64,000 bases of DNA, taken from assembly GCA_000181795.3 (NCBI GenBank), contig CM012955.1, forward strand, positions 1,828,861 to 1,892,860. Direction: 5' to 3'. The notes beneath the pieces were generated by a model. That model searched no databases. It was not told where the DNA came from and saw only the letters and a list, made by a program, of their open reading frames with translations. This document shows, one piece after another, positions 23,701 to 38,100 of the stretch; the first letter of the stretch is position 1, and each line of letters starts with the position of its first letter. A program made the translations under genes and the position numbers. The stretch comes from Trichinella spiralis. Lineage: Eukaryota > Nematoda > Enoplea > Trichinellida > Trichinellidae.

Positions 23701-26700
23701 TCTTTCTCCAAAACCTTAAAATTAAAAAACATTACATTAAAACAATCCATTCACTGCGTACAATTCTGCCTACCTTTAATTTTTCAAACTGCTTGGTGAT
23801 CGAATCCTCTTCAGTAGTAACGTAACCAATGTCATTAACTCGGGCTTCGGTAGCCTGCAACCAATCGGCCAGCACAGTGAAATAATTGTTCCAACTACAA
23901 GCAATCTCAAATGCAACTTTCAAAATCGACATTCGAGATTCTTGATCATTTTTCATGGCGGAAAATCTGTGAAAAAAAACACATGCAATAAGAAGAACAT
24001 GCACAACTGATATTATTCATCACTTACCGCCTATCGATGTCTTGAACATCACGGGCCAGCTTACTGCCGGCCGGTGGAGAACATGCCTTTGAAATTTCTT
24101 CCCAAAATAACGATTTATCATCCAATAATTTTCTCAACAACTGCAACACAATCGCATGTGTTATCATGAACAACAACAGTTTAACAAAAACGGCTTACTT
24201 CCTGCTCCCGCAGCTGAGATTCTATGACCACAGGATTGGATGAGAAAACTTTCTGATCGCGAATCAACAATTCAGTGTTACGTAACCATTCTTCCATATT
24301 TTTCAAATTTTCCAAAAAATTTGTCAAACTAGATCGAGCTTCTTCCAACTGCCTTTCCTTGGACTCGATCTAAACACACGACAAGCGGAATAGATGAAAT
24401 AAATAATAATAAAATAGTGCATTTTTATTTTTGTATTATTGTTCACAGCTTTTTCAATACTCGATTCGAAAAGTCTTTCACACGTCTGCGCAATGCTTGC
24501 GTCATTGTTTCCAGTTCTTCCTTCATGGAAGTTTCCAATACGGCATTCGACATATACGGTATGGAACTATCGACGATCGCCAACGCAGAGCTCGTCACAG
24601 ATTCCGAGCTGTGTTTCGTTTCCTTAATACCATAACCATAATAAGAAATATGACTAATATGACAGACAAAAAGTCGAAACAGTTTTTACTTTACCTGAAT
24701 TTTGAGAAGCAAATTTTCAATTTCTTCCATGTCGTACGGAACTGCTGCTTTGCTGTTCAACAATGCATCACTGCATAGATGCTTCAATAGTCTCAAATGC
24801 TTGATCAATTGTTGTCGGACATCTTTGCTGCCGGCTACCAATTGTTGAAGACTTTTACACTTTTCCTCCAAATTCTTGCCGGCCAGTTGCAAACGAGCCA
24901 AAGTTTGGTCGATTAATTTCTGACAATCGTCGGCTTCTTTGTCAAAATGCATTTGACGCAAAGGTCCACAACATTTCCGAATGCAATCTTCCACTTTTTG
25001 CTTTGAAGCAGAAAGCGATCGTTCCAATGAATTGGCCTTTTTCATAGTCAGAACTGCACAGCCGGTACCAGTAATAATAGTACTAGTTCCATCGGTGCTG
25101 TCGATCTCCTGCTCCGTTGACAACGCTTTTTCCACCTCTTCCAAATTCTCCAAAGCGGACTTGACAGCGCTGTCGACCGTAGCACAGTGGTTTTCGACTT
25201 GTTGGAGCTTATTCATATAATTACGCACACAGTTCTCGAATGATATACTTTTCTGCTGAAACTGTTCCACCATTTTCGCCTGCCGTGCGTGCGGTATTGG
25301 AAAGTCGTGTCCAACGGACGGAGAGCAGAGTCGTTTCAATTCTGCCAGCTTTTGAGTAAACAAATCATGAGATTCCCGAGCAATTTCACGCAAAGCTGCC
25401 AAATCACATCTAGTGCTGCTCTTCTGTTCGTCTTGCAATGCGGTAAGACGAGCGTTGAAATCGGCGTAACTTTCGTTCGCTTCTGCAAGCAGGCTGTCGA
25501 ATTTCGACACAACTTGTCGACACTGTTCGACCGCGTGCAACTTTTCTAAGCAACTAGTGCGCACCATCTCGAACCTTTCAAGAACAACGTTGCAACGGTC
25601 GTTCATCTGCTGCTGGTGGTCGGTGGATGTCGTTTCGATCAGACGTTCGGTCAACAATTTCAGCTGAGTTACATTCATTTTTTCATAGTCAATCTGTTGC
25701 TGAAGAAAAAGCAACCACCACAACGATGATGATGGAAAAATAATTTCAAAAAAGAAAAATACAAACAAACAAAACATTACCTGCAATTCGGCTAGAGAAT
25801 GGTGTGTGTTTTCCAACTTTGCATTGCCAGTCGATGAAAGCAGTTGGATTTCATTTTCCCAATCCTCAACTTTTCCCATCAATCGTCGTTCAAGTCTATC
25901 CACACTTATAACCAAATCCAAAGAATCGTTAAAATGACGAGCTCTAACAAAGCAAACGAACAGTATAAATTAAAGGGATAGTTGAAATGAACACGACAAA
26001 ATTGTCTTTTTAATAAATAAGCAAAATCCAAAAAAAAAAAATATATATATATACTTCTGCCTGGATTTCAGCAACAAGTTCTCAAGGGCGGTTTCCAATT
26101 CCCCTACTTCTGTTCCACAAGACTGGCCGAAAACATTCGCCTCCTCTTCACTGACAATTAACTTTTTGCCTCGCGCTATTATACTGGCAAATTCTGCTTG
26201 TTTTGCGAGAACATCATTGTAAAATTCATCATATGCAGATATCTGCTTTTTTAATTCATTCTGCAATGGTGACACGTTGTCAAATTCGCTAAGCTGGTCG
26301 AACATTCGTTTGGTCCAAACCAACGATTCAGTGATTGCCTGTTTAACTTGTCTTTCAGATTCAGTCACAAAATTCGACACATCATCTAAAATGAACAACA
26401 ACAACAATATATATATATACGGCGATAATTATATTTTAAAATAGCTAACCGAATTTTCCTTTCAAATTTGACTGTCTTCGAATCAAATTGTCCAATTTCA
26501 ACTGAAGATATCCAGAAGCGGCACTGCTACAACATTGAACAATGTCACTGCTCTGGGCGGTGATGAATTCAACATCTTTGTTCAGGGTCACCATTTGATT
26601 TTGCAGTGACTAGAATAAAAACGCATAAATTATAGAAAATCAAAGCTGAGTGTTGTTTACAAAGAAATAAATATATTTTTGCTCAATCACAACTTACCAT

Positions 26701-29079
26701 CAACAGTCTGTGCACAACACCGGCACTTCGCTCGAACATCAGTCGATAAATCGAATCAAGTTCCTGTTCAATGTAGTCCATTTGAGCAGTAACAGATTCA
26801 ATACGACTGTCGACGCTATTTATTCTCCTTCTGCCATTTACCAAATTCAAATCCCTTTCGAGTTCATTACGAGAATGGACCAATTCCACAATTAAGCTGT
26901 CATCATTTCTGCAAATAACACATCAACAATGATAACAAACAGTAATATAATAATAATAATAATAACACAAACAGAACGTTCAACAGAAATGAAAATTTCT
27001 CAACTGACCTTTCTTCAGACTCAACTGACAGAGCAGTACTGGCATCATCTGTTGAACTACAACTATTGTCGTCGTCTTTCGAGCCACTGTTATTTGTTTC
27101 ATCGGCTTTAACACCGTCAGTTGTGCTTCTGTGGTCAACATTTTCTGCTACTGAATTATCTTCAGTGCCAAGAAAAACAGGACTAAATGGTGCACGATCC
27201 GGAACTACGGTCACCGTGTCGCACAAAACTTTCAAATGTTGTAGAGTGGAATTAAATTTTTCTTTCAAAATTCCACTATTTATATCGCCGACACAAATAC
27301 TGTAGTCAATGGACGATGATGACGGATCCGCCAAACGGCGAAGCACGTTCGTTTCCACGATCATACAATTGCAAACGTTGTTGCAAAACGCTTCATTCCC
27401 AATAAGCGTCTGCAGCTCCGGAAGCATCACCGCGTTCGCTTTCGTATATTCTTGCTGAAATACAATGGTTTAGAAAAAAACGATTAATATTAAAAAAAAT
27501 TGTAGCCTACATCAATCTGAGTGCGCATTTCACGCAACAAATCGGCGTCATTTTCTACCTTTTCAATCATACTTTGCACTGCTGTCAACCATAGAGAAAA
27601 CTGTTCACTTTTGAAAATTGCATCAGTCAGTACAAGCCTAGCTTGGTCAATTCTGAATAAATGGAAATATTTTTCTTGAACAAAGGAAAACAACAAAAAA
27701 TTTTTTCAACAAACTTTTCAATCAACACGATCAACTTTGTGCTAAAAGATGCCTGCTGAGCAAGCTGATCTTGCAAACTCTGCAATTTGTGAAAACCATC
27801 CGGGGACAAATAATGCGCACAATCCACTTGGAATGTTTTGGACGATGTTTCCAATCGTTCAGCTTTTGCAACCATACCAGACAATTCAAACTTCGCGTTC
27901 TAAATTATTTATAAGGAAAACAAAAAAAAACCAAGTTAATTCTGCAAAATAAAAAGTAATTATGTCCTCACCCATATGAATTCGCTCAATGGTTTCAAAC
28001 CATCGGAAGTGAGTTGCTGCTGCGATATCTGCTCGATTGTTTTATCGTGAATTTGTTTAAACAAAATAACCATCTGTTCGGCTTCATTTATCCAGGCATC
28101 TATTTTGCTCTTCATACCTTCCTGAAAATAAAAATTCAATTTAAACCGTCCATAATAGAAGAAAATAAATAAAAAGTGCAATTTTCTATATATATATATA
28201 TGGATAAAAGTTGTTGTTGTTGTTGTTGTTATTATTATTATATAAAACGTCGGTCGACATCATCAGGACAGGCAGATAGATAGCTGTAAAATTATTTCAC
28301 TTACAACGACGAAATGTATCAGGCGTGAAGAATGGAATTTATTATTATGATCATCATCATCATCATGATCATTTGCATTTCTACTTGTAAATACTGCAAA
28401 ACAGCTGAGCTTGAGATGTTTTCTTAAAAGAAAACAGTATGTAATTTCTATCAATAAATATCTGAAAGAATCAAAAAGGAATTGCTGTTGATGACAGACA
28501 GCTCTAGCTGTTGAATGAATAATGACCATAATAATGATTTGCACGGTTGCATTTTTTGCTAAACTGTATGCGATAAAATAGATAAACCGTGCATAAATAA
28601 AACTGAATTGATAATCAGCAATTCAATTCAAATTCATCATAGTTTACATCGCATCACTGATGACAGAAATTTTCACTGCTGTCAATGGATGCACATCATA
28701 TTTTCTGTGTGCACATGTGTGTGCAGCACGCACATGCACACCACATCCCATTTAAATCTGACAAAACATACAACAATACTTCTTTAACTACCCACCACCA
28801 TCATATCACATACGCAACTACCACTGTTGTCACTACTGTCACATAGAGTTTAACTAAACTATATAAATTGATAAAAATAAATATCTGATTTTGGCAGCCA
28901 GGTCATTTTCAAACAAAAAAATCACAGGGCAAAACTGGCGAGTTAAAACAATAGTTGAAAAATTATAAGAATAATTGAAATTGAAACAAAAGAGAGAAGA
29001 AGGTAGTAGCGGTAGCAGTAGTAGTCACAGCAGCAGCAGCAGCAGCAGCAACAGCAACAGCAGCGGCAGCGGCAGCAGT

Positions 29080-29111
<32 letters not shown>

Positions 29112-32100
29112 CAGCAGCAGCAGCAACGGCAGTAACAACAACAGAATAAAAGAAGAAGAAGAAGAAGAAGAAGAAGAAGAAAAGGAAGAGGAGTAGGAGC
29201 CGGAGGAGGATGAAGAAGAAGAAGAAATGTAGGAGGAGGAGCAGGAGCAGAAGTTGCAAAAAAATACCGATAATAACAGCGGTGGTAGGTGCAGCAAACA
29301 AAGAAGAAGAAGAAGATAAAATAAATATACGCGCACTTTTTAAAAATCAAAATGGCAGCAATTGTCTCAAGTTGCAATTTTTACTGCGCGCCTATGATCA
29401 CTGTACGCTGTCGCTTGCGCTAATTTGCTCGCAGAGAAGAAAAAACCCCCACACATACATACACCCCCCAAAAAGAAAAAACCATTCCGATGAAGAAAGA
29501 AGAAGATGAAGAAGATGAATATTCCCCATGTCATTATATATATATCTATATATCTATATAGATATATTATTGTTCACAGCGTGCCAGAATCGTCGTAATG
29601 CAATCGACGCACGCCGGTAATCGGCAAATCCCCATCCGACGCACGCAGTTCAGACGGCTGGCCACGCCAGCTCACTTCCCTGGTATAAACCAACAAACCA
29701 GGTGTTGCAGCAGTACTGATATCCGGTCGTTCACCGGTTCGTTGTTCAATTATCTTATTCAACGACGCCATCATGGCGTTGCCGGCAGCAGGCGACAGCC
29801 AACGCAAATGCACAGCCTTCGGTATGGAATAGTGCTGACCAGAGTTGGGATCGATCAGTTCGCCGGACACCAGATCCAACAAGCCCGATTCGACCGCATC
29901 CTCCAGTGTTTGACTCTGGCTAGTGGCCGGATTGAACACTTCCCATTCAGAGGGTTTCAAATTTTGTCTGCGCAGTTCGTCGAAAAAGCGACTCTGCAAC
30001 AAACTGGCATCTTCTTTAGTTTTCATTTGTTCACCCTGTTGCAACTGTGCCGATGACAATCTTGAAGACGGTGAAGCACAACCAGCAGCAGCAGCGGCGG
30101 CGGCAGCGGCAGCGGCAGTGGTGATGTCCGCATCGGAAGTAACGTCAGTTTTGCCAGCTAGTGTTGATGATAGAGATATTGGAGTAGTTGTAGTAGTTGT
30201 GGTGGTTTGGCGTAGAGTTCTATGATATTCTGAAGAAGAGGCAAGATCTGCCGCCGCATTAGGACCACTACTACTAGCAGCAGCAGCACCAGCACCAGCA
30301 CCAGCACCACCAGCACCACCACCACCACCACTGGACACCGGTTCCACTGCAAATCGATAACCTTCCGCTTCTCGACGTTTGATAGCTTCGGCGGCGGCTT
30401 GGCCGGCCAGCATGGGACTGGCGATCAGGGCCAACAAACCGACACGGGCAGCGTCTTTCAAACTGACACGAGCCGCGGTTTTCGAGTCGACAAATTTGCC
30501 GCTATTGTCGATTCGGCCTTTGAGCAGCGCTTCGTTCAACGTCAACGCTCGGCCGGCGGTCACGTCGTAGATCAACGAGTCGCCGTCGATGATTCCGCGT
30601 TCGATCGCCTGCTTGAATGTCAAATACAGGCCAGTGCGACGGTCCCGTATCCGGCCCGAATGCTCGTCGAACTCGTCCGATTCGAGCACGTTGCTCAAGT
30701 TGCGCTCGTCGGCACCTTCGAGCGCTTCGACGCTGCCCGTGTCGATGTAGCCTTGCTGGAGGGCGGCGGCGATGGTCAACTTCTGCCCAGAGTCGGGGTC
30801 GGTGAATTGGTTGGCCGCCACGTCGATAAGACCCTGGCCGAGAGCTTCGGCGAAAGTCCACTTGTCGACTCGGCGCATCAGGCGGCCCAGTTCGCGTGGA
30901 AATTTCCCTTCCCGAACCGCGTTGGCGATCGGCACCGTCGCCCCGCGATCGACGACCACGGTCCTGGCGTGCGGGTCGACCAGACCGACGCGCACCGCGT
31001 CCAACAGACACAACATCTCTTCGCCGGCAGCCGTTCGACGGTAGTCACGAATCAGCGGCTGCAAAATCAACTTGTACGTCCCTTCGTCGACCAGGCCGTG
31101 CCCGCTCGCCTCTTCCAAAGACAACACCTCGCCGGTGATCGGGTTGCAGTAGGTCCGGGCCCGGGCGTCGATCAAACCTTCGATCAACGCCCGACTGAGC
31201 GGAACCGCGTAACCTTTGCGCGGGTCGTAGACGCCTTCCATGACCAAGCTCGCGTAGACCGGCTTGACGATGCTCAGCCAAGTCAATCGTTCGTTGGAAT
31301 ACGGATTGCAAACTTCGCCAGTACGGGCGTTGATGATTTTCAACTCGATCGCACGCTTGGTGGAAATCCGTTCACCAGACACAGGGTGACAGACCCCCTT
31401 GGGCAACACTTCAGCCAAGGTGACGTCGATCAGGCCAACGTTGGCCGCCTGAGCCAAGTCCATACTACTACTATCCGGATGCCAGAGCACCAAATTGCCG
31501 ATGTCGATCAGTCTCGACTTGATTGCGTCTTCCAAAGACAACCGTTCCCCAGTAGTCGGGTCGACCACACCCTTAGCCAAGGCGTGCGCCAAGTCGGACC
31601 GAAACACGGCGTAACTTTTGGTCAACTGTTTGCCTTTGCGATCGACGCTGGCCAAGCCGGCGCGCTGCGCTTCGGCCAGTGTCATCACGCGCCCGGTCCG
31701 CTTGTCCAGCACCTTGTCGATACCGACCAATTCGACGAACGGAGACAATTCGACCGACTGGACCTGAGCGGTGGATTTCACGCTAGTCTGAGCGCGTGTG
31801 GTGTACGGATCACCGTGCAGTTGGATAGTGAATTTCATCTTCGTCTCCGGATCCACATATTCCCCTTTTTCGACGCCCTGCTCGTCGCGTATCACTTTCA
31901 CCATCACCTGCTTGCCACCGATGTCTACCATCTCTTCACGTCCAGCAGCAGCAGCAGCAGCAACGGACGTTTTCGCCACATCGCCACCGGCTGTGGTCAA
32001 CGAGCCGAAAAATGTGCCCGAAGTTGCCAACAGCTGCTGCTCTTGGCTCCCGGCAGCCGAAGAACTGTAACGACGAGTGTCGGCTGAAGCAACCGGCTTC

Positions 32101-35100
32101 AACGTGCCTGATCGAATGGCCTGTATCAAACTGCTCGCCTCGCCGGTGCTTTTGTTCAACACTAGACCGCGGCTCAAGTTGACCACGCGCTCAGCGACCG
32201 CTTCGGCGAAGCTCATCTCCCGGCCACTGGCCGGGTCCAGCACGCGGATCGACGCCGGGTCGATCACACCGCTCGCCACAGCGTCGTGCAACGACAAGGC
32301 CGTTCGACCGTCGGGGAAGCTGACCGTGCCGGCACTCAAGTCCAGCCGACCACAGGCGATGGCCGCTTCCAACGACTGCGGCACGACACCGCTGCAAATG
32401 ATGCCCTCTTGACAAGCCTGACGGAGATCGTACGTGCGACCAGACCGGCTATCGACAACCAGACCCCTGTCGGCGTCGATCAAGCCAACCTGAATCGCAT
32501 CCAACAAAGCCATCCGTTCACCAGTAGCCGGGTGACGTATTGAACACTCGTAAGGGTTGAAAAGACCTCTGATGATCGCTTGACGCAAAGACATCTGCTT
32601 CTTCGTGTCCGGATGCGTAAACAAACCGCTGGTCGAATCGTACCAGCCAAGATCGATAACTTTCTGCAGACTGTAGTCGACAAACGCCGCCGGACCTGCC
32701 AGCGCCGACTCTTTGTTCGAAACCACTCGGCGCGATTGCCTGCGAACACGAGTTTCGACGGTGTCGCGGGCGTACTGGGGCATGCCGAGCACGTAGAACA
32801 GCAGACCCTGCTTGGCTGCCTCTTGCAGCGAGCAAACTCTGGCGTCGCGCTTGTTGACGTACATCTTGCTGGTCGACTCGATCACACCCCACTTTTCCGC
32901 ATCGCTGAACGTCAGCTCACGTTCAGTCAGCGCGTCAACGACACGGAAATCCTCTTCGGCAACTTTGCCTCGGCGCAATGCTTCGTCCAGTGAAAACCGT
33001 TCGCCGGTCTGCTCGTCGACAACTTCACCAGTGGTCGAGTTGAACGACCAGCCCAGTTCCGACTCTTCGCGGGTGCTGGTGCCGGTAGGATTGAAGCTCA
33101 ACACCGCACCACCGCGACTAGCGCCGAGGCCAAACTGGATCACTTTGGTAGACTGCCTGGTGTCGGGCAGCGATTCCGGTTCGACAAGCACAAGGTCTGC
33201 GTCGATAGCCGCCTGCAAACTTCGTCGCTCCTTAGTCAACGGGTCCACGTGAAAGCCGGTCGGATCTAGCAAGCCCTGCTCAATCGCCTCGGCCGCGTTC
33301 AACGCGCCGCGACGTCCTCCGCGAACTTGCAAGTGACCGCTGTTCACAATGCCCAAATCAATCGCCTCTTCAAATGTTAACTTTCGGTCCACATCCGGCA
33401 CAGTCAACATGCCGGTGTTCAAGTCGAGCAGACCTTTACGCTGCGCGTCGTAAATGTGCATGCCTTCGACCGGAACCACCAGACGCCCGCCTTGACCGCG
33501 GCTCGTAATTGCTCTGTAGGCAGACACACCACTGCCTGCACCGCCGCCGACTGCAGTCGTTTCAGTGATCCGTTGACGTTTCACCGTGGTGACAGTCTCT
33601 TCGACGTGCTTATCAGTCGTGTCTTTCGGCGCTAACACTTGACTAGTTTCAGTCACCTCTTCAGATTGGGATTCCTGGATCGTCGGTCCTTTGTTGCCTT
33701 GGTCAGGCACGATCCACTGAGTCGACGTGTCAATGAAACCAAAATCTACCGCCTGTTGCAAAGTCATCTCGCGGCCATCTTCCACAACCGTCTGCTTCAA
33801 AGGATCAACTAGCCCTTGATGCAACGCCTCGGCTAGTGTCATTTTCAAGCCGGGCTGCGCGGCAAAGTCTCGGGCTCGACGAGGGGTACGTTTCCGAGCC
33901 GACGATCGGGACGATTTGCCGGAAGCTCCACCGGACGGCATCACCAATCCAGGATGGACGTTGAACAACGCCGACATCAGCAACGCACCGCGCAACGAAA
34001 TCAAGCCCGATTCGTATGCCTGTCGTGGACTAAAGTGCTGTTGGCGGCTATTCAACAGGACCGCCTTTTTCGAATCGATTACACCTCGAGCCACCGCTTC
34101 GAGAACGGTCAGCTCAGCGGTGGCGGTTGCTGATGTCGATCGAGAAGATTGATGATGGTGATCTTTTTTAATCAAACCGGACGGCCGATTCAAAACCGAC
34201 AATACTGCACTGTCGACAATTGAACAGTCCTGAGGAATTTCATCCAACATGTAACTGTCGTTGGTGGCTGTGTCGACCAGACGTCTGGACGATAATACAA
34301 TCACGCCGGCATCCAGTGCTTCGTTGAAGCTCAGCGTTCGATTCGCTTTGGTGTCTTTGATTCCTTTTATATCGAAAAAAGAATATCTCAACGGACTGAC
34401 AATCAGACTCTTGTTCACTGCTTCTTGGATGCTGATCGTGCGAAGAGGGTCATGTTGCACATACTCCCCAGTGGGCGTTAACAAGCCACGCTCCAAAGCG
34501 ACGGCGATCGAAACCACATCACCTTCGTCACTGTCAACAATGTGCGGCACGTCCGGCTCAAGAAGACCATCGGCTATAGCTTCTAACAATACCATCCGTC
34601 GTTTTGTGCCCGCGTCAACAAAACGCCCAGTTGAATCAATCAAACCGCGTGCGTTCACGTCAAATAATGTCAACGGTTGCTGTATTAGCTCCCGTTCGTA
34701 AGCTTCAGACAAGCTGATCGTCTGCCGGTGCTGTGTATCGGTGTAATTTCCCAGACGAGTGTTCAACACGTTGCGAAAGAGCGCATCTTCGACGGTGACA
34801 CGGCGTCGTTCGGCCGTATTCACCACTTCCCGATAATGCAAATTCACCAAGCCGGTCTTTTTGGAAACCGCATCACGCAAGCTGATCTTCTCACCAGTAA
34901 CTCGGTCGTCAAACACGCCCGTATTGGCGTCAATGAAACGCTGTTCGATACATTCGGTCAGCGCAATGCCGATGCCGGGTTGCGTTGTAGGCGACAACGT
35001 TACGTAACCGTTGCGCAGTGCTTCGGTCAGAGGTAGGGTTTCGCGTGAAAAGCGACCGATGAAAGTGCCGGTTTGCAAGTCGATCACCGCTTGTTCAATC

Positions 35101-38100
35101 GCCTGCTGCAAATGCAACGGCGGCAATTTCAATATACCCATTTTGATCAGCCGATGCACGTTGTCCATGGTGATCACACCCAATGTCGATGCGTCGAACA
35201 GTGACAACAGTTCACCAGTTCTGGGATTTTTCAACTGACGCAATTCTGGATCGTAAATACCACGCCTGATCGCCTCCATCAATGTGATCGATTCGCGTGT
35301 TTCAGGGTCATGAATGCCGTATTCCGAATTCAAGCATTCGGTCAGCGATTGAGAAACAAAGCCACGTCTGACCGCCTCTTCCAAGCTCATACGTGAACCG
35401 GAAGTAACGTCAAAAAATTCCCCTGATTTCAAGTCCAACACTCCTTGTCTAGCTGCTTCTACGAAAGTCAAAATTTCCCCCGTTTGCAAATGCTTCACCG
35501 CTTCTAGTTCGAAAAATTTCGTTCGAATTTCCGTCTCCTCAGCGTACATGATCATGTCATCTTCGTGTTCAGAAACTTTGACCACGCCAGCCAGATCACC
35601 AGTTTCCTCCAATTCACCAGCTTCCCCCCATTCCATTGCTTCACCAAATTGTCGTCCAGTCTTAATGTCCAGTTTGGGCAGCTGCCGACGCCGAGCTTCT
35701 TCCTCAGCTCTGCGCCGTGCCTCCTCTTCGGCCCTGCGCCGTGCCTCCTCTTCAGCTCTGCGCCTTGCCTCCTCGTCAGCTCTGCGTCGTGCCTCTTCGT
35801 CAGCTCTGCGCCGCGCTTCTTCGTCAGCCCTACGCCGCGCTTCTGCGTCAGCTCTACGCTGCGCTGCCTCTGCCTCGGCTCTGCGCCTTGCCTCTTCCTC
35901 AGCGCGACGCCGAGCTTCTTCTTCAGCACGCAATCTAGCCGCTGCTTCTTCCTCAGCCTGTTTAGCCCTTCGACGAGCTTCCTCCTCAGCTCGTCGCAGT
36001 TCATCTTCACGAGCCCTTTGCAAGCGCAGTCGCTCCGCCTCTTCTGCAGCGCGCCGCAGTGCCGCTTCTTGAGCTTTACGCCTAGCCTCCTCTTCCTCAG
36101 CTCTACGCCGAGCCTCCTCCTCAGCTCTACGCCTAGCCTCCTCCTCGGCTCTGCGCCTAGCTTCCGCCTCGGCTCTACGCCTAGCTTCCTCCTCGGCTCT
36201 ACGCCTAGCTTCTTCCTCAGCTCTACGCCTAGCTTCCTCCTCAGCTCTACGCCTAGCCTCCTCGTCAGCTCTACGGCGAGCTTCTTCTTCAGCTCTTCGA
36301 CGGGCTTCCGCTTCAGCTAAACGTCGAGCCTCTTCTTCAGCTCTGCGTCGCGCTTCTTCGGCTGCTCTGCGAGCTTCTTCTTGTTCACGCAGACGCCGCA
36401 GACGTTCCGCTTCCTCCTCAGCGGCTCTACGGCGCCTTTCTTCTTCCTCTTTAAGACGCCGAAGCCTTTCGGCTTCTTCCTCAGCTCTGCGGCGAGCCTC
36501 TTCTTCTGCCCGTCGGGCTGCTTCATCCTGAGCACGTTTTTGTCGCTCTTCCTCCTGCAAGCAGCACGCTAACATTGCGATCGTGATCTCGCAACTTCAC
36601 ATCCACCTATTTTCCGTAATGGCAGTTTTCTATTACCTTCATACAATCCTTCTATAGATAGACTACAAAAGCGTAACCAGTGGACTGAAATATAGCTGTG
36701 CACGTCACAATACTGCAGCCTTTTCTCTTTTTCTTTCTTCCTCGCTTTCTCATTCACTCATTCTCTCTTTTCTCTCTTGTCTCTTGTGCTTTCTCTCTCT
36801 CTCTCTCTTCCTTCCCCCACCCCGTTTTTCTAGCAACTCTCCAAACATGAGCGTGGTCGATAAATACAACTAATCATGATGATAGAGATAATTACACTGG
36901 AAACCTTCATTCAACTTGATTTCATTTGCACTCGATTTGCTTAAACCTGCCTGACCTTTGAAAACGAAAACATTTTCCATCCAGTCCGTTGCGACAACGC
37001 AAAATACGCATAAACCACCACAAAAAAGCAAACCGCCAACGCAAGTTATTAGCATTTGAGCGCATTCATGCAACCACCACTGACTACCGATGATTGCGGT
37101 AGTACTACTGATAATAACTATACTAATAATATTAATAGTGGTAGTAGTAGTAGCAGTAGTAGTAGTAGTACTAAAGGTGACCATGATTGATAATACTATA
37201 ATGGTACGTTTGCATGAGATAAAATAATAGTGCACAGGTGTAGAATTTCATATGAGCAGCCCACGCTCCAAACGTACGTGGCGCATGCAAAACAAAAATA
37301 ATTAAGCCCAGATGACCGGCACTGATCATGACACAAATTTAACATGTCAGAATCGTAAAGCGCCATTCTACGTATAAAATTTGCCCTGCACATAAATAAA
37401 CAAATACATATATATATTTGCTAACATAATATACCATAACACCGACGAAACTGAAAAGTAAAAGTTAATAAATAACATCGTCATCATCATCATCATCATC
37501 AACAACAACAACAACAACAACAACGGTAACAAAAAAGCAATAAAATTCATATAACTTCCCAATACCTGTGTCTATTTCAAATAAATGTTTTAAAAAAATG
37601 AATCGTGTAATAGCAAAAAAAGAAAAATAAAAAACAAGATTACGTGAGTAATCGTATCTTGCTATAGCCGCCGTTACTGGCACTGTCATAAATACTTTCA
37701 TTACGTCAAAGAATTCCATATATGAATATGAAAGCTAATAAGTGATCTCTAAATATCAGACATGCACAGCGCTTAATAAATACGGCGTTCTGTGCCATCT
37801 CACACTGTTCTCTCCTTCATGGATATATAATTATGACAAAACAGAATGTCAAACATTGTCCCACTACTGCATCATATATGCATACATTCGATAGGCAAAC
37901 TTTTCTACTTACCTCTCTCCTGCGGCGGTAGCTCTGCATCCAAACTTGAATAACATTACGTCGTTCCAATATAACAGATGCCAATTGTGAAAAGCGGCGA
38001 TTAAAATCCTCAAGGTCTTTTGCTACTTGTCGATGACCACTCATCGACGAATATGATCCAAAATTGAGTGTTGGATTTCTTTCCATTATTGAATCTCGAT

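Larger units (their letters stand above)
28122..29573 (-). other. vab-10: vab-10 A-form 3' UTR / B-form intron, with triplet tracts
   Basis: This 1.45-kb stretch follows the A-form stop codon and lies inside the B-form intron. It is built largely of simple triplets at 28994-29260. A candidate AATAAA on the minus strand at 28343-28338 would give a 3' UTR of about 1.2 kb. No coding exon was found. Serine-, leucine- or alanine-only frames through the triplets are artefacts of the repeats. Confidence 0.6.

Noticed and set aside
28943-29377. Poly-Cys/Leu/Phe/Ala/Ser frames on both strands
   Set aside because: They are triplet-repeat artefacts.
30399-32087. 562-codon plus-strand frame
   Set aside because: It lies antisense to the plakin-repeat exon and exists because of that exon's codon bias. 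The minus-strand product is clearly the real one.
35565-36320. Plus-strand Ser/Leu/Ala-rich frames
   Set aside because: Antisense of the tandem Arg/Glu/Ala-coding repeat.
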